A stretch of DNA of 64,000 nt, taken from positions 1,054,001 to 1,118,000 of the forward strand of contig CM057061.1 of NCBI GenBank assembly GCA_029945375.1. Reading direction: 5' to 3'. Of this stretch, positions 11,875-23,082 are shown one piece after another; the first letter of the stretch is position 1; the number at the start of each line of letters is the position of its first letter. A program made the translations under genes and the position numbers. Source of the stretch: Agaricus subrufescens (lineage: Eukaryota > Basidiomycota > Agaricomycetes > Agaricales > Agaricaceae). The notes beneath the pieces were generated by a model. The model was not told where the DNA came from. It did not search any database and saw nothing but the letters and a program-made list of their open reading frames with translations.

Positions 11875-12618
11875 TTAGGAGCTATTGGGCACCTCTTGGT
11901 ACCGCAAAAGAGTGGATACGTCTATATCTATATCCAACTTGATGCCTTGAGCGTTGAAAAAGATATTCACAGAAACCGGTTGATCGCGGTCCTATTATAA
12001 TTAAGTAAGTTGAGGTTGGCTGTATTCTTATCGATGTCTCACCATCTGACACACATCCTTATCAGTCATGGTGCCTCTATCTTGTCTTGTCTGTTCTCCT
12101 TGCATCTCTTCTAACCCCTCGTCTTCATTCTGTTCACTGCCGTCGTCTCTTTCTTCACCACTCATCTCTACCAACCCCTCACTTTCATTCTGTTCACCAC
12201 CGTCGCCTCTTTCTTCACCACTCTGAGAATCTTCGGTGTATCCTTGTATGCCGTATTCAACGTTTTCGTAGCCTTATGCTGAATTGTAAGTCCCTATTCT
12301 TTCGCGAGTTGTAAAAGGTAACCCACCAACACCTAGAGGCAAGAACAAAGCCCGCGACTGTGGCGATAGTCCAGCCAATAACGGATGCAGGAGATGCGGA
12401 TTTTCAAGCTGCCATTCCCACACCCCCTGCTGGTTCGCATAGATCGGGTATCTTATGCCATCTACCTCGATGTAGGATACATCGGTGTCTTCATTGTCAT
12501 CGGCCAACGGTATATAATCCTCATCAATCTCGATATCGCAATCAGTAGTCATGCAAGACATGAGGAATGATAGATGTGGGATAAGGAAGGATAGGTGTGG
12601 GATGACGATACTGCTCAT
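11875..12618 (-). CDS. Hypothetical acidic protein, three exons, 212 residues
   Basis: Exons are 12618-12327, 12272-12043 and 11991-11875, joined by 54- and 51-bp introns (donors gtgggt and gtgaga). Phases agree and the sum is 213 codons. The start could instead be one of the later Met codons (MSCMTTD or MTTDCD). The N-terminal part is compact (YIEVDGIRYPIYANQQGVW). The middle holds a duplicated 19-residue acidic unit (SGEERGDGGEQNESEGL), matching a 57-bp tandem duplication at 12107-12220. The end reads VNIFFNAQGIKLDIDIDV. I do not recognise the family. A transposon-associated gene is possible, given the surroundings. Confidence 0.6.
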
Positions 12619-13073
12619 TGACGCCCTCCCAGCTTTTATCGTCTCACCAGCGAAGACTCTCGTTCGATTCTTTTTTTTTTTTTAACAAAAGGGGTATGTG
12701 TATGAAACTGATTTAATTAGCCCGCAAATTTTTTGACTCAATAGTTCCCGATAAATTTCAGCATCTTTTACGCTGGCAAGCGATCTTCAACTCGAGTGGT
12801 GAGTCACCACGACGGTGTCTTGCCAACGGTCTTACGCTAACTCATATCTTTCCTCCTTATCAGTCTATAATTTACCCTGTCATCATCCCGAGATCTACAA
12901 TGCCATGCGATTGGTATGTAAATCTGTACTTATCTTTACGTTTGCAGCAGCCGAGTCTTGTTGTAGAGACCAACCCAATTTAGTACCTCTCCGACTCTGT
13001 TTGTGCGATCGCGATCCAACATAGCTGACTACCACTCCATAAATAGTTCCCCCCTACTAAGACATCCATCGTC
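12619..13073. other. Divergent intergenic region
   Basis: Lies between two divergently transcribed multi-exon genes, so it should contain both promoters. An AT-rich stretch with ten T residues lies near 12670. No specific element was identified. Confidence 0.4.
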
Positions 13074-14485
13074 ATGGCCAGAAAGAAGTCTACCGCAACC
13101 GAGACGACCAGAGGCAGGGGGTCTGGTAGGGGTAGGGGCAGGGGCCGGACAGTCGCTAACTCTCCTACCACCACCGTTAACAATTCTATCCTCGCCCCCG
13201 CTTCAGTCTCTGTCATCCCCACCGCTTCAACTGTTCCCACTCCAGTCTCTGCCATCCCCGCCGCTTCAGCTGCTCCCGCTCCTGTTTCTGCCACTCCAAC
13301 CTTTACCGCTTCAACCATTCCTGCTTTGGCTTCTGCCATCCCGGCCTCTACTCTTCCGGCCTCCACTACCTCATCCACCTCCATGCCAAGAGGCAGAGGT
13401 CGAGGCAGGGGCAGGGGCAGAGGGTCTGGTCGAGGTAGGGGTCGAGGTAGGGGTGGAGCAGTCACTACTCCAGACTCGACTATTCCCATCGACAATACAC
13501 TTTTCGCACCTACTGATACCACCGGCTCTATTTCAAACTCATCCACCCCCGACTTGGGTGGGACTGCTACTCCAGCTAGTCCCACCTTGGCCTCTAGTGC
13601 CCCGAATCTGTCGTCTTCCAATCTGGTCACCACTACCTCGACTACTGCCGATTTGACCTCTACTGCCTTGGTACCTGCCGCTTTGACCCATGCTACTCCT
13701 ACCCCTACTGCTCCAATTGATGAAGAGCGACATCACGTACCAACCCTTTTAGCTATCATTGCTGACCAGAGAGGTAAGTTCTACCTCTATTGGTATACAC
13801 GTCTATTAAATATTCTCTAGCTCAGCTCAATAGAGCTCCGAAGACCGATACAGCTAGGCCCTCTGAGAATGCCCTGATTCTTAGGCCGATAGAAATTAAC
13901 AACCTCCGGGAAGCGATGCAGCTCACTAATCAAAAGAAGCTTTACAATAGCTGCCGGGTAAGTGACTTGTTCCAGTGGTTCCACTTTTGCCCGCTCATTT
14001 TTTTTAGGCTGCAGTCAGGACAGCTTGTAATCAGGCTTGTGTCTCCCCTGACGTTCATTGGTATGATCAGGATTTGGAGGTTATTGGGAGAGTAGCAGCC
14101 CGAGTATGTGCCTTCCATGTCATCTTTTCAGAGATCTGATTTTTGAAAGGCTAAGAAAACACAACCGAGGCTCGCTTTATATGCTCAAAATTGGGCCACA
14201 TTCGAAATCATGAAAACTTTCAACAAGAATCGACGAAGCTATCAGGCTAGGCCTGAATCTGATGATCCGACAGCCACTGAAGAAGATCACAATGATATGT
14301 TCACATCACGCCTCACCAATGATGATTCTGGAATAGCTGTGGGAAGTGGGGGGGCTGAAAATGCTACTGAACAGGGTGGAAATTCGGCTACTAGTGATAC
14401 GGTTGAAACTACAGCTGGATATGGTGGGTTTTCCGCTGGCAGACAGTGTAGTTTGCATTCCAATAAGCGCCAGAGGACTCAGTAA
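13074..14485 (+). CDS. RGR-repeat, Thr/Ala/Pro-rich protein of unknown function, four exons
   Basis: Exons are 13074-13773, 13821-13957, 14008-14103 and 14150-14485, with GT-AG introns of 46-50 bp. Together they make 423 codons including the stop. Residues 14-25 and about 103-125 are runs of Arg-Gly (GRGRGRGR), like RGG or AT-hook-type nucleic-acid-binding tracts. They are separated by low-complexity Ala/Thr/Pro/Ser sequence. From about residue 230 a more ordered part follows (RPIEINNLREAMQLTNQKK, then PDVHWYDQDLEVIGRVAAR). The tail is polar and ends NKRQRTQ, a possible nuclear signal. Nuclear location is inferred only from these tracts. The family is not recognised. Confidence 0.65.
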
Positions 14486-15000
14486 TTTCCGTCCCCTGGC
14501 TTCCGAATAATTCCCTATTAGACTATTATTTTCCGATATCTTACTACTGAATTTAATCTATGGTGCTTCGGAAATACATCCCCTCAGCCTCGGTAAAACA
14601 CGGAGGATAACGTCTGAATGAACCCGACATTAAAGATGATCGGCCATCAATACAGGGGTCGTAAATCTTTGAAACCATGGCGGAATTTAAGCCAGCATAA
14701 ACATTGTAAAATAAGACGCCGCAAGTCGGATCAATGGTGTAAAATCAACTTAATAGAGGTGCTTTCAGGGTGCTTTCAAGGGTGCTTTTTACGTACCCCG
14801 AGGTCTCACAGTGGACGTATCCAAGGTGAGGGACCGCGGCAAAATGTCAACAGTTATACTGCCAGATGGTTCGGTTCTAGAGCAGATGGCGCCTATTATC
14901 ATCAGCAAATCGGCTCAAATACTGTAGACCTTACATCATAAACAAACATTGTATTGCAATTAAAGAGAATGTGAACGCTTACATTGTGGTAAAGTGAAAT
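14486..15000. other. No gene recognised
   Basis: 3' flank of the RGR gene. An open frame at 14618-14941 shows no protein-like features and is not annotated. Confidence 0.4.
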
Positions 15001-15027
15001 GAATGGACATACAATTCAAATAAAAGA

Positions 15028-15180
15028 ATACAATCATGGTACAATTTATTTTTTTAAGATTACAATCATTTGAAAAGCATACAATCATGTCACAGTTTAT
15101 TTTTTGAGATTACCATCTTTTGAAAAGCATACATCCATGCTTCAATTTTTGATATGGGATTACAAGCATGACTCCAACAA
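15028..15180. repeat. Short tandem repeat, about 55-bp unit, 2.5-3 copies
   Basis: Units begin with ACAATCATG (15031, 15080) or ACATCCATG (15130) and share TTGAAAAGCAT ends. The copies have diverged. Confidence 0.7.
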
Positions 15181-15330
15181 TGAAGTTAAATTGTATATGA
15201 ATCTAACATTATGCAAGGGGCAAGGGTAGGGTAGTGTTGATGGTGTGTAGTGGCAGCTGGGGGACTTAGAAATTTTCGAGTTTTTTCAAATTTGTGTATA
15301 TATATGATCTATGTACCGAGCAAGTAACTT

Positions 15331-15600
15331 GGTGCCTTGGCTCAGGTGCTCAAGTGTCTTGCTGTGTGGTCTTGTTCGTCAGGAGGTCCAGGGTTCGATT
15401 CCCAGTGGTGCCAATCAGCTGAACTGCCCATATATGGGTTCTCCCTCAGCTTATGCTGCTATATATGGCTCTATTACGTAATATATTTTGCCATCCTCGG
15501 CAGTATAAGATTGTATATATGGTATACATTGCAGATGCTGGTATAGATGGTATTCATCACAGATGCTGGTATAGATGGTATTCATACCAGGTACCTTACA
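15331..15600 (+). repeat. tRNA-derived SINE-like element
   Basis: A polymerase III A-box-like run (TGGCTCAGGTGC, 15338-15349) is followed 54 bp on by a perfect B-box (GGTTCGATTCC, 15392-15402). The ends do not pair into an acceptor stem, so this is not a functional tRNA gene. The head is followed by a TA-rich body with ATATATGG repeats and a duplicated 26-bp unit (CAGATGCTGGTATAGATGG) at 15532-15585. This is the usual layout of a tRNA-headed SINE. The family is not identified. Confidence 0.65.
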
Positions 15601-15699
15601 TTTTTATGGATTGACTGCCCATAATAGTTCAGCTTGTCAAAGACTTTAGAGATGGGTGGTGATGTTAGAGATTATCGGTAAGTTATAAGGCCTTAACAT

Positions 15700-16290
15700 C
15701 TCTGAGCCAGTTTGCTGATGATACTGCACCCCAATTGACCAAATGACATCTATCCAAGTGTTTTTAACTACCGGTACTATGGAGTATGCCAATGACTCAC
15801 ACAAACAATGATTGTAACAAGCAAGCGTTTCTTGGAGATCAGGTATATCCTATGTGCATACAGTGATTGGATCACAACTGTCACTAGATGGAGTATTATC
15901 AGTCAATGGTTTGTAGCTCCAAAATTATTGCGCACCAGCTCCAGTAAATACCGTTATTGAAAGCCATAAATGATCTACTGGTAGAGTAATATACCTAACG
16001 GGTTTGGCTGTGGGGTCAATTCGATGTTCATGATCGGCCAGATCTGCCAACACTGAGAACGACACAGAGGCATAAACATCTAATAAAGTCAGCCCCGTTT
16101 GAGCCACTCCTATAAGATAAACCCAAATGACAGCAATTTTGAGTAATATCCTGTCATTAGGAAATGAAATGTAATAGAAATCTGGAAGTATGTTGTTGAA
16201 CACAAGTAAGACACAATCTCCAAAGGAGCACTTACAGACTTGAGCTGTCAGAATGCCAAAAAACATCAAGTCAAAAGCAAGGCCAAATAT
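15700..16290 (-). pseudogene. DUF6534 receptor, 5' half only
   Basis: Starting at 16290 after an acceptor gactttag, the exons encode FGLAFDLMFFGILTAQV, then the helix 2-3 region (VIWVYLIGVAQTG, VDHLWLSITVFTGAG). The next exon is near 15890 (VIQSLYAHRIYLISKK). The following exon begins MSFGQL near 15745 but loses similarity to the other copies after about 15 residues, and the last three exons are missing. The donor that should precede 16290 reads ATGAAC instead of GTGAAC. The copy is truncated and probably dead. Confidence 0.7.
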
Positions 16291-17249
16291 CTAAAGTCAT
16301 CGCTCATGAATATAGATCAGGCTTAAACCATTTGGGTGACAGACCAAAGCTGGGTTCATGGTTGTGTCTGAATGTGGTTAATCTTTTTGTTAGAGATCGG
16401 GGAAGAACCTCAAAGGAATATAACGTACTTGCGAATCCTGTTTGGAAGAGAGGTAGTATTGTATGATCAACGTGAAAAAGATCTCACTGGGGGATATATA
16501 TATGATGTAGGACAACCCACCGTAACACCTAAATATAGATATGCAATCAACAACGACGGGTACAGCAATTTACACTAGTCCTTGATGCCTAACGATTCCT
16601 AACATGAAAGCACACACTCACCAAGGCTTCCGCTGCCAAAATCTCCCTGCACCTGCCTCGGAAATGAAATGGCGGGTTTACTTCGCAGTGACTTACCTTT
16701 GGTCTGACCCATTATACCAGTTTGCTGTTATCGTACTGCCCCGAGCAAAAGCCATTATGCATCAGGCTTCGAAGATATCTACTTTAATTTCTAGAGTGCT
16801 CAATGATTATAATGCAGTCGAAGCTGATGGAGAATCCTCGGTGGCATTATTCTCCTTGGCATCTGATTCCAGTTAATTTTGTACATTCTCCATTGATTTG
16901 CTTATCACGTTAAAATGTCTTGTATACTTGTGCGACATGAGCGACAACGTCGTAAGCACAACTCCCGTGATAGAATCATTGATGATGGTGATTAAGGGAA
17001 AGATATGGTCCCGCTCTTCCCATGTCATTGGATTAAGTTGCTTTCAGTATACCTATTCGCCAGTACCAACACTACTTGGAGCGAGAACTATGATGCATCA
17101 AACTTCGACGATATCTGCCTACGTCCTGGATCACTTAATGATGACGGTGGAGTCGAAGGTGGTGGAGATGAATTTTGAAGATGATGAACATGACGTTATG
17201 GGTTCTCTTAGAATGCACTTGGGAACGTTTCAGTTTTTTCATTGAAGCT
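16291..17249. other. Decayed repeats, no gene recognised
   Basis: Contains two diverged copies of a segment with AGCAAAAGCCATTATGCATC (16745) and GCGAGAACTATGATGCATC (17081). They look like remnants of the array's repeated flanks. Confidence 0.4.
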
Positions 17250-17595
17250 ATCTGCCAATCGAAAGGGAGAGGTAATAAACTTGCAAAGATATCAACCAAG
17301 TATGTTGCAGCGTCGTAGAGACAGTACAACAACCCAATCATTCGTGATTCCTTGCGATCTTGCGAAGGAAATCGTGTATTGAAATTGGTTTAGATATTTT
17401 TAGAGCTGGTCTAGTGTGCCCTCGAGTCTCGACAGACGAGAACTATTATCAGTCGGAAGGAGGGAGCGCAGGTCAGGTGTCAGCGAGTAAGACTGACGGG
17501 AGCCCCTTCCAGACGTTTGAGGCCTCATAAGCAACTTCGATCTAAGATGTGTGAGATGACGGCAGCGCAGTGCGTTATCAACATTAATCAGCATC
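17250..17595 (+). promoter_or_regulatory. Conserved upstream block of the membrane-protein family
   Basis: This block, with CTAGTGTGCCCTCGAGTCTC at 17409, recurs at 19015-19360. It ends in both places just before an ATGACTCAG or ATGATTCAG start. Conservation upstream of paralogous starts suggests it holds the promoter. No TATA box was assigned. Confidence 0.45.
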
Positions 17596-18960
17596 ATGAC
17601 TCAGCAACTGGCTCTTCTGGTAAATTACATCTTGACCACCGGCGGGGTGACAGTTGACTCGATGGTGGTAAATTTATCTCAAGTAAGTCCGATTTCAAGA
17701 ACATGCGCTGCCTTCTGATTAACTTCAAACGTGACGTTGCAGCCACATGAGCGCAACAATCCGAATTGCATTAACTGCTGGCCGATACGGATGCGGACAA
17801 TATTGAATTGGACTTCTTGAATTCTGTGGTCGCAGTGACTGGTGTGTTGTCTACTTCAAGTCGATGGCTATCAATGCTGCCGCTGGCCCTTCTAACTCGT
17901 GTCTCCGCAGAAGAGTTGAGGAGAGAGCTTTCGTCTTTCCAGTTTCAAGTCTGCTGTCAATATAGTCTTGTTTTGGGCTGGAGTGTTGTTATCATTCACC
18001 GCCATCCCGACTTTTATGGTGTAAGTTATATTTATCGCCTGATGCACCTGTAAAAACAGACCAAATATCGCTCATCCTCGGTCTATACCCAGCCTCCAGG
18101 TAGTGGTGACAATGGCAATGCTGGCACACTCCCCAAGGCCAACGGCAGTGGTGTTGGTGTGGGTGGTGTGGATGCGAGTGCAAGTGCTAGTGGCGGCAAT
18201 GGCCCTCCTCGAATGACCTCTCAACCCTCAAGCATTCTGACCAGGCTCCGCCATCTGACACCCCTGCCACTGATCTCCCCCTCAACGACAATCATGCATG
18301 ACCCCATCTCCACCTGTCCTCTGCATCATCCTCATTTGATTTACAGCTGACGGTAGTGGTCAGAACAATGGCAGAGGTAGTGGAAATACCCGGCCTCCAG
18401 GTGGTGCCGGACAATGGCAATGCTGGCGCGGGTGGCGGTGGTGGTAATGGCCCTCTCAAATGATCTCTCAATTCTCAACCACTCCAACCACTCGCCCCTC
18501 CCCCCTACCTAACAGCAGTTCACCACCTCCGAGGCACATCCTGCCACTTCCTTAGCACCTATCTCCACCTCATCTAAGCCCACCTCAACTTCGTCCCCGA
18601 CTTCTACTCCTCCGTGTCTTTAGGTTCTCAAATGTCCACTGTGCGCTTCACTTTTTTTTCAGAATCGAGTCGTGATTAATTCGTCTTCTTTCCCTATCAG
18701 CCCCCACACACCTTCATTCTCACAGCCCTTACCCTGACCAAGGACAGCAATATCAACAAGACTGCTAGCGATGCCACCAATAACGGGACCATCCTTGACA
18801 CCAGAACTAGTGTCAGCCGAAGCAGTAAGGGAAGGAGGTAACAGAAATGAGTGCGAGCGTAGTTGGCCTTGTTCCAAACAACAGAAACAATTGAATGGTA
18901 GTCCAGTAGTAAGGATGTGGCATCCTAAGGAGCAAGGCCATGGTCATGGTGGCGTGATTT
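17596..18960 (+). pseudogene. Ser/Thr-rich single-pass membrane protein, copy 2 (rearranged)
   Basis: It begins MTQQLALLVNYILTTGG, a possible signal peptide. It continues through the recognisable exon with DADNIELDF (17790-17840) and the Gly-Asn-rich exons at 18090-18200. As in copy 1, the helix segment is inverted (18720-18870; minus strand reads DGPVIGGIASSLVDIAVLG). No cytoplasmic tail follows; after about 18880 the sequence passes into another repeat. In-frame stops and the inversion make this a pseudogene. Confidence 0.55.
18720..18870 (-). other. Inverted transmembrane segment of copy 2
   Basis: Homologous in position and content to the inverted segment at 2610-2770. The left edge lies at CCAAGGACAGC, which is the reverse complement of the GCTGTCCTTGG found in forward orientation at 26898-26908 in the third copy. 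Confidence 0.65.
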
Positions 18961-19014
18961 GATAGCAGACTATGGTAAGCGGATGAGAGCTGTCCTATGT
19001 TCACTTGAAGGGAA

Positions 19015-19390
19015 CACGAGGGAAAGATAGTAAACTTGCAAGAACATCAATCAGGTTTGTTCCAGCACCGTAGTGGAAGTGCGACAGCCCCACCGTTCAT
19101 GATTCTGTGTGAGCCTGCGAAGGAAATAGTGTTGTCAAATTGATTTAAAGATTTTTCAAGTTCGTCTAGTGTGCCCTCGAGTCTCAACAAATGAGAACCA
19201 TTCTCTGTCGGTCGGGAAAAAGCGCAGGTCATGTGTCAGCGAGTAGGACATGGAGTTCTCCCAGAAGTTTTAGGACTCATAAAGATGAAAACAACTTTCG
19301 ATCTGTAGAGTTGTGTACGTGTGAGATGACAGTGTGTCCAACCAAGTTATCAATATTAATCAGTATCATGATTCAGCCATGAGCTACCAG
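19015..19390 (+). repeat. Second copy of the upstream block with a short start
   Basis: Near-parallel to 17250-17610, ending ATGATTCAGCC at 19369. The reading frame stops after the start codon (ATG ATT CAG CCA TGA), so no gene is predicted. Confidence 0.5.
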
Positions 19391-21500
19391 CTCAAGTTGG
19401 GCTTTTTTTCTGGTCTCTGTATTTTTTTCATTTGTCGTTCCTTACACCAGCGTTTCTGACAATATATGTTTTTATTTTCCACACTAGTTGAATTCGATGT
19501 TTTCATTCATATCTATTGCTTGGGAGTCAGATGATCGGATGTAGCCGGCAGAGACTTGGGTCTTGTTTGACGCTTTGATTATTGTGAGGCCAAGTCAAGA
19601 ATTTAACTGAAGCCTTATGGATGCTGGAGTCGGGATGAGTTTAGCTGATAGTAATCAAGTATCAGATGACAAATTGGCTATGCCCGATTCGGCCGATCAA
19701 CCATCCCTCACTTCAACCACCATGTCCCGAATACTCGCACTCACTTTCACTTGACTAGCACTCTCACAGGAGCGGCATGCACACAAGACGGCCAACAAAA
19801 TTTAAGGGGATATCAAACTACAAGCAATGAGTTACCACAGGCACAAACTGAATTGAAAATGGCGACTGTCTCGCCATTGGACTCACCTCACCAAGGCATA
19901 ATAACAGCATCGGTTGAGTGGTTCCGCAGCTGGAGACTGGAAGAGGGAATGGTTCATGGGAAACGTTTTTCATTCTGTTGATTTGAGGCATATGGGTATG
20001 GACTTTAATTTCGTTCTCTTTTGTTCTTGGTGGCTTCCGCTACCCGACTCTATGCACTGAATTCTGTATATGAAGGAGACTTTGTAGTAAATTAATCATC
20101 AAATAATCAACCCCGCTTACTTGCTTACTTTCCATTGTTGTCCGAAAACCTGACGCAGATTATCTTAGCTCTCAATCTCAACCGTCTACTTGGCTTCTCT
20201 CTTCGTCGTGTCCACTTGTCTCTGGCTCTCGCCGTTTTGGCCCTCCTTCAACTTCGCTCCCGGCTTTGAGGCCTCAAGGTCGTTTCGTTGGCTTCATATT
20301 GCTGAGGAACTCACACTCTCTTCACTATCCTGGTCAATTTATCTTTCTGCCTTCGAAGCTTAGAGCAACACTCACCCTCGTCACATGGGATCAACTGGGC
20401 TGTTATCTATGCGTTCCTTAAGCGCTTCTACACCATCTTCAACTAGGCCTTATCTCCCTCGCAGACCACAGAAAAAACCACATAAACCTCTACAAGATCC
20501 ATGTTCAGGTTGCTGTCGATGCAAGTCACAATAGTGGGGTCACAATCAAATTGACCAGCGGTGACGTGTTTGACAGCTTTCCCTTCCAAAAGTTTTGGGG
20601 TCAATCTCCGGTTTTGTTATGTCTACCATCTAAAAATCCTTGTTCTCGTAACTCACCTGCTCCTAGGTTTGTTCTTGAACCATATTCGGCTGTAGCCAGT
20701 GTAGACTCAAGTCTTGTCCGACACCTTGATTGTTGTGAGGCTGAATGGAGAATTGAACAAAGGCCTCACGGACGGCGAAGTTGGGATGGGCTTAGCGGCT
20801 GATATCATCACCCGTGCAGCCCTCCTGAGTTAATTCCTCTTCCCGCCTTTAAAGTTTAGAGCATTGTATCACTCTCGCGGACCACAGGAAAAACTGCATA
20901 AGCTCTATAAGATTATGTTCAGGCTACTGTTGACACGACTTGTAACAGTGGGCTCACCATCAGGTTGACTAGCAGGGAAGTGTCTGTTCGTTCGTTCTTG
21001 AAATATTGTCTCCAGAGTTCTTGTGCCAAAGTTAACCCTTTGTTCACAGGGTTAAGTTCTTTTGATCATAAGTCATTTATGCTGATCTTAAGCATGGCCT
21101 GGCCGATTCTGATCCACTCTCATCAGACAGTCTAATCTCCTGATCCTACTGGATCATAGGTCCAAGGACCAATAGTACCTAATCTGGTTAATTTCAGTTA
21201 CCCCACATGGTACGTGTTGTACTCACGCGAAACAGGATTCGGAGTTCATCGCTTTATCAGACTGACATTGACAACCTTGTCAGGTTGTGATGAACACCGT
21301 CAGGATTCCCATGGGTATGCGCGCCTTCTCCACTCAAGGACCTATAGACTTTTGTTTGGACATTGGATTGCTGCAGGGGCCACTAATCACTCTCAACTAT
21401 TTTTCCCTCGTGGTGGTCTAAAAAGCTTGTACGTGGGGGTGAGTCCCGACTCTACAACTGCGGCATCTAATCAGTCTGTTTTCTTCCAGAAGTCTTCCTA
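19391..21500. repeat. Diverged duplicates of the 24.1-24.7 kb segment
   Basis: Three partial copies are visible: 19395-19680 matches 24090-24360, 20330-20640 matches 24375-24660, and 20690-20990 matches 24230-24620. Shared runs include CCTCTACAAGAT and TGTAGCCAG. Coding potential is broken in all. They may be remains of a further membrane-protein exon, but I cannot name it. Confidence 0.5.
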
Positions 21501-21539
21501 GACAGCTCATAACATCATCAATACGGTTTCAGCCACCAT

Positions 21540-21701
21540 CATCACCAACACTACCCCCAGCCCTGCAACCATCAATGAGTGATACAGTGATAATCACGTT
21601 CTTATTTGTGACAGTTCGCAGGATCCGGCTCTTTAACACGCCTAAGTCCTTTCAGGTAGTACACCTACTCCATTGATTCCAATAATCCTTCTCATCCAAC
21701 A
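21540..21701 (+). promoter_or_regulatory. Conserved upstream region of the DUF6534 gene
   Basis: Shares an ordered series of blocks with 58130-58300, upstream of the fifth copy: GCAACCATCA, AATCACGTTC or GATCACGTTC, ACAGTTCGCAGG, and CTCCATTGATTCC. Conservation just ahead of two paralogous starts points to the promoter and 5' leader. Confidence 0.5.
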
Positions 21702-23082
21702 ATGGGCCCTCGAGGTATGCTATGTTTTTCCTTCGAGAGCCCAGTCCCCTCAATCTTTACATATAGGTTATCTTTATTTTGGCGCTATCGTGAACCCAGT
21801 GGCGGTCTGTCACTCAAGTATTTTCACAAAAATAGGCTGTGTTCACCAAGCGACTTTAGCTCTTTGGCCTCGCTTTTGACATGATGCTTTTTGGGATTTT
21901 ATCAGCACAAGTCTGTAAGTGCTCCTCTCTAGGTCATCTCTTGCTCGATCTGAAATACCGCTTCAAGATATCTATTACATTTCATTTCCTAACGACAGGA
22001 GTCTATCCAAACTTGCTGTCGTTTGGGTGTATCTTGTAGGAGTGACCCAAACAGGGCTAGTTATATACGATATCATGAGCCTCGTGCTTGTACATCAAAA
22101 ATGGATTGTGGGATTTCACACAGATCATTTATGGCTTTCGATAACAGCATTTACTGGAGTCGGTGCGGAATGATTTCTCAGGCACGATGTTTTGGCTGAT
22201 CATGCTTTATCTACTTTAGTGGCAATCGTCATTCAATCACTTTACGCACACCGGATCTACATCATTTCCCAGAAAAGATGGCTTGCCATAATGGTTGTTT
22301 GTGTGAGTTGTTGATAAATATGATTCTACATGTAATTCGACAACTATATTTCTTTTATAGATGTCGTTGATTCAATTTGCTAGTAGTATACTTGGGGCCG
22401 TTTGCTTCCATGATGAAATTGTGACTTCCTTTGTATTGTTTATCCAACCCGACTACCCAGGGGTGTCAGTTTGCAGTCTTGGATTTAAACCGGTAAGTAC
22501 TACATTTTTCGAACTTGTATGTTTGTTATTCACACATGGATATAGGTATGGGGTCCCGCTAACTTCGCTTGTGACTTGACCATCACCATCTGCATGGTCA
22601 CCTTTGTCAGTGGGGTTTATCCGATTGTTAGATATCTTTATTTAAAAGAAAGACGTTTTTACAGCTCCTAAGGCGTAGCAGAACAACAATGACACACAGG
22701 ATACGCTCGCATGTTAATAAAGTTGTACGGATTGTTATTGAGACGGGAATGGCGACCAGTAGAGTCCACTTCACACTCTTGAGCTGCCATTATAAATGAA
22801 CTAATTCTTTCCTCAGCTGCTCTAATGATAATCTACACTGCCTTTTTTATCCTCGGGAATCTGGACTCCATACATATATACTTCCCGCTACCAGGGCTCC
22901 TGATGAGCAAGGTATATAGTAATTCAATGCTAGCCCTGCTCAACAATCGGGCGACCATTGTCAATGGAAGAGATCTGGTGAAGTCCCTCGAGTTTGTAGA
23001 AGTTCCCTCTCGATGCGTTGGAGGTGAAATCGAGTCACAAAGCAGGAACCATAGCTCTGGTTCATGGTGCAGTGGGAATTAG
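21702..23082 (+). CDS. DUF6534-type seven-helix membrane receptor, complete
   Basis: Nine exons (21702-21714, 21767-21789, 21860-21914, 21968-22162, 22220-22302, 22361-22492, 22546-22605, 22665-22758 and 22817-23082) splice with consistent phase and GT-AG borders into 306 residues plus stop. That length is typical of DUF6534. The helices include FGAILFGLAFDMMLFGILS and VWVYLVGVTQTGLVIYDI. Conserved loops read IQSLYAHRIYIIS, LLRRSRTTM and SKVYSNSMLALLNNR. The family is abundant in Agaricomycetes and GPCR-like in topology, with no proven ligand. The two tiny 5' exons are my inference from frame and from copy 5; the rest is firm. It is the only copy here that is both complete and undamaged. Confidence 0.82.

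Noticed and set aside
12980..13656. 217-codon frames on both strands over the RGR gene
   Set aside because: Shadows of low-complexity Arg-Gly and Pro/Ala/Thr coding sequence.
14618..14941. 107-codon plus-strand frame
   Set aside because: No homology pattern, no intron context, and composition unlike neighbouring genes.
15331..15413. A functional tRNA gene
   Set aside because: A- and B-boxes are present, but the ends (GGTGCC and GTGGTGCC) cannot pair as an acceptor stem.
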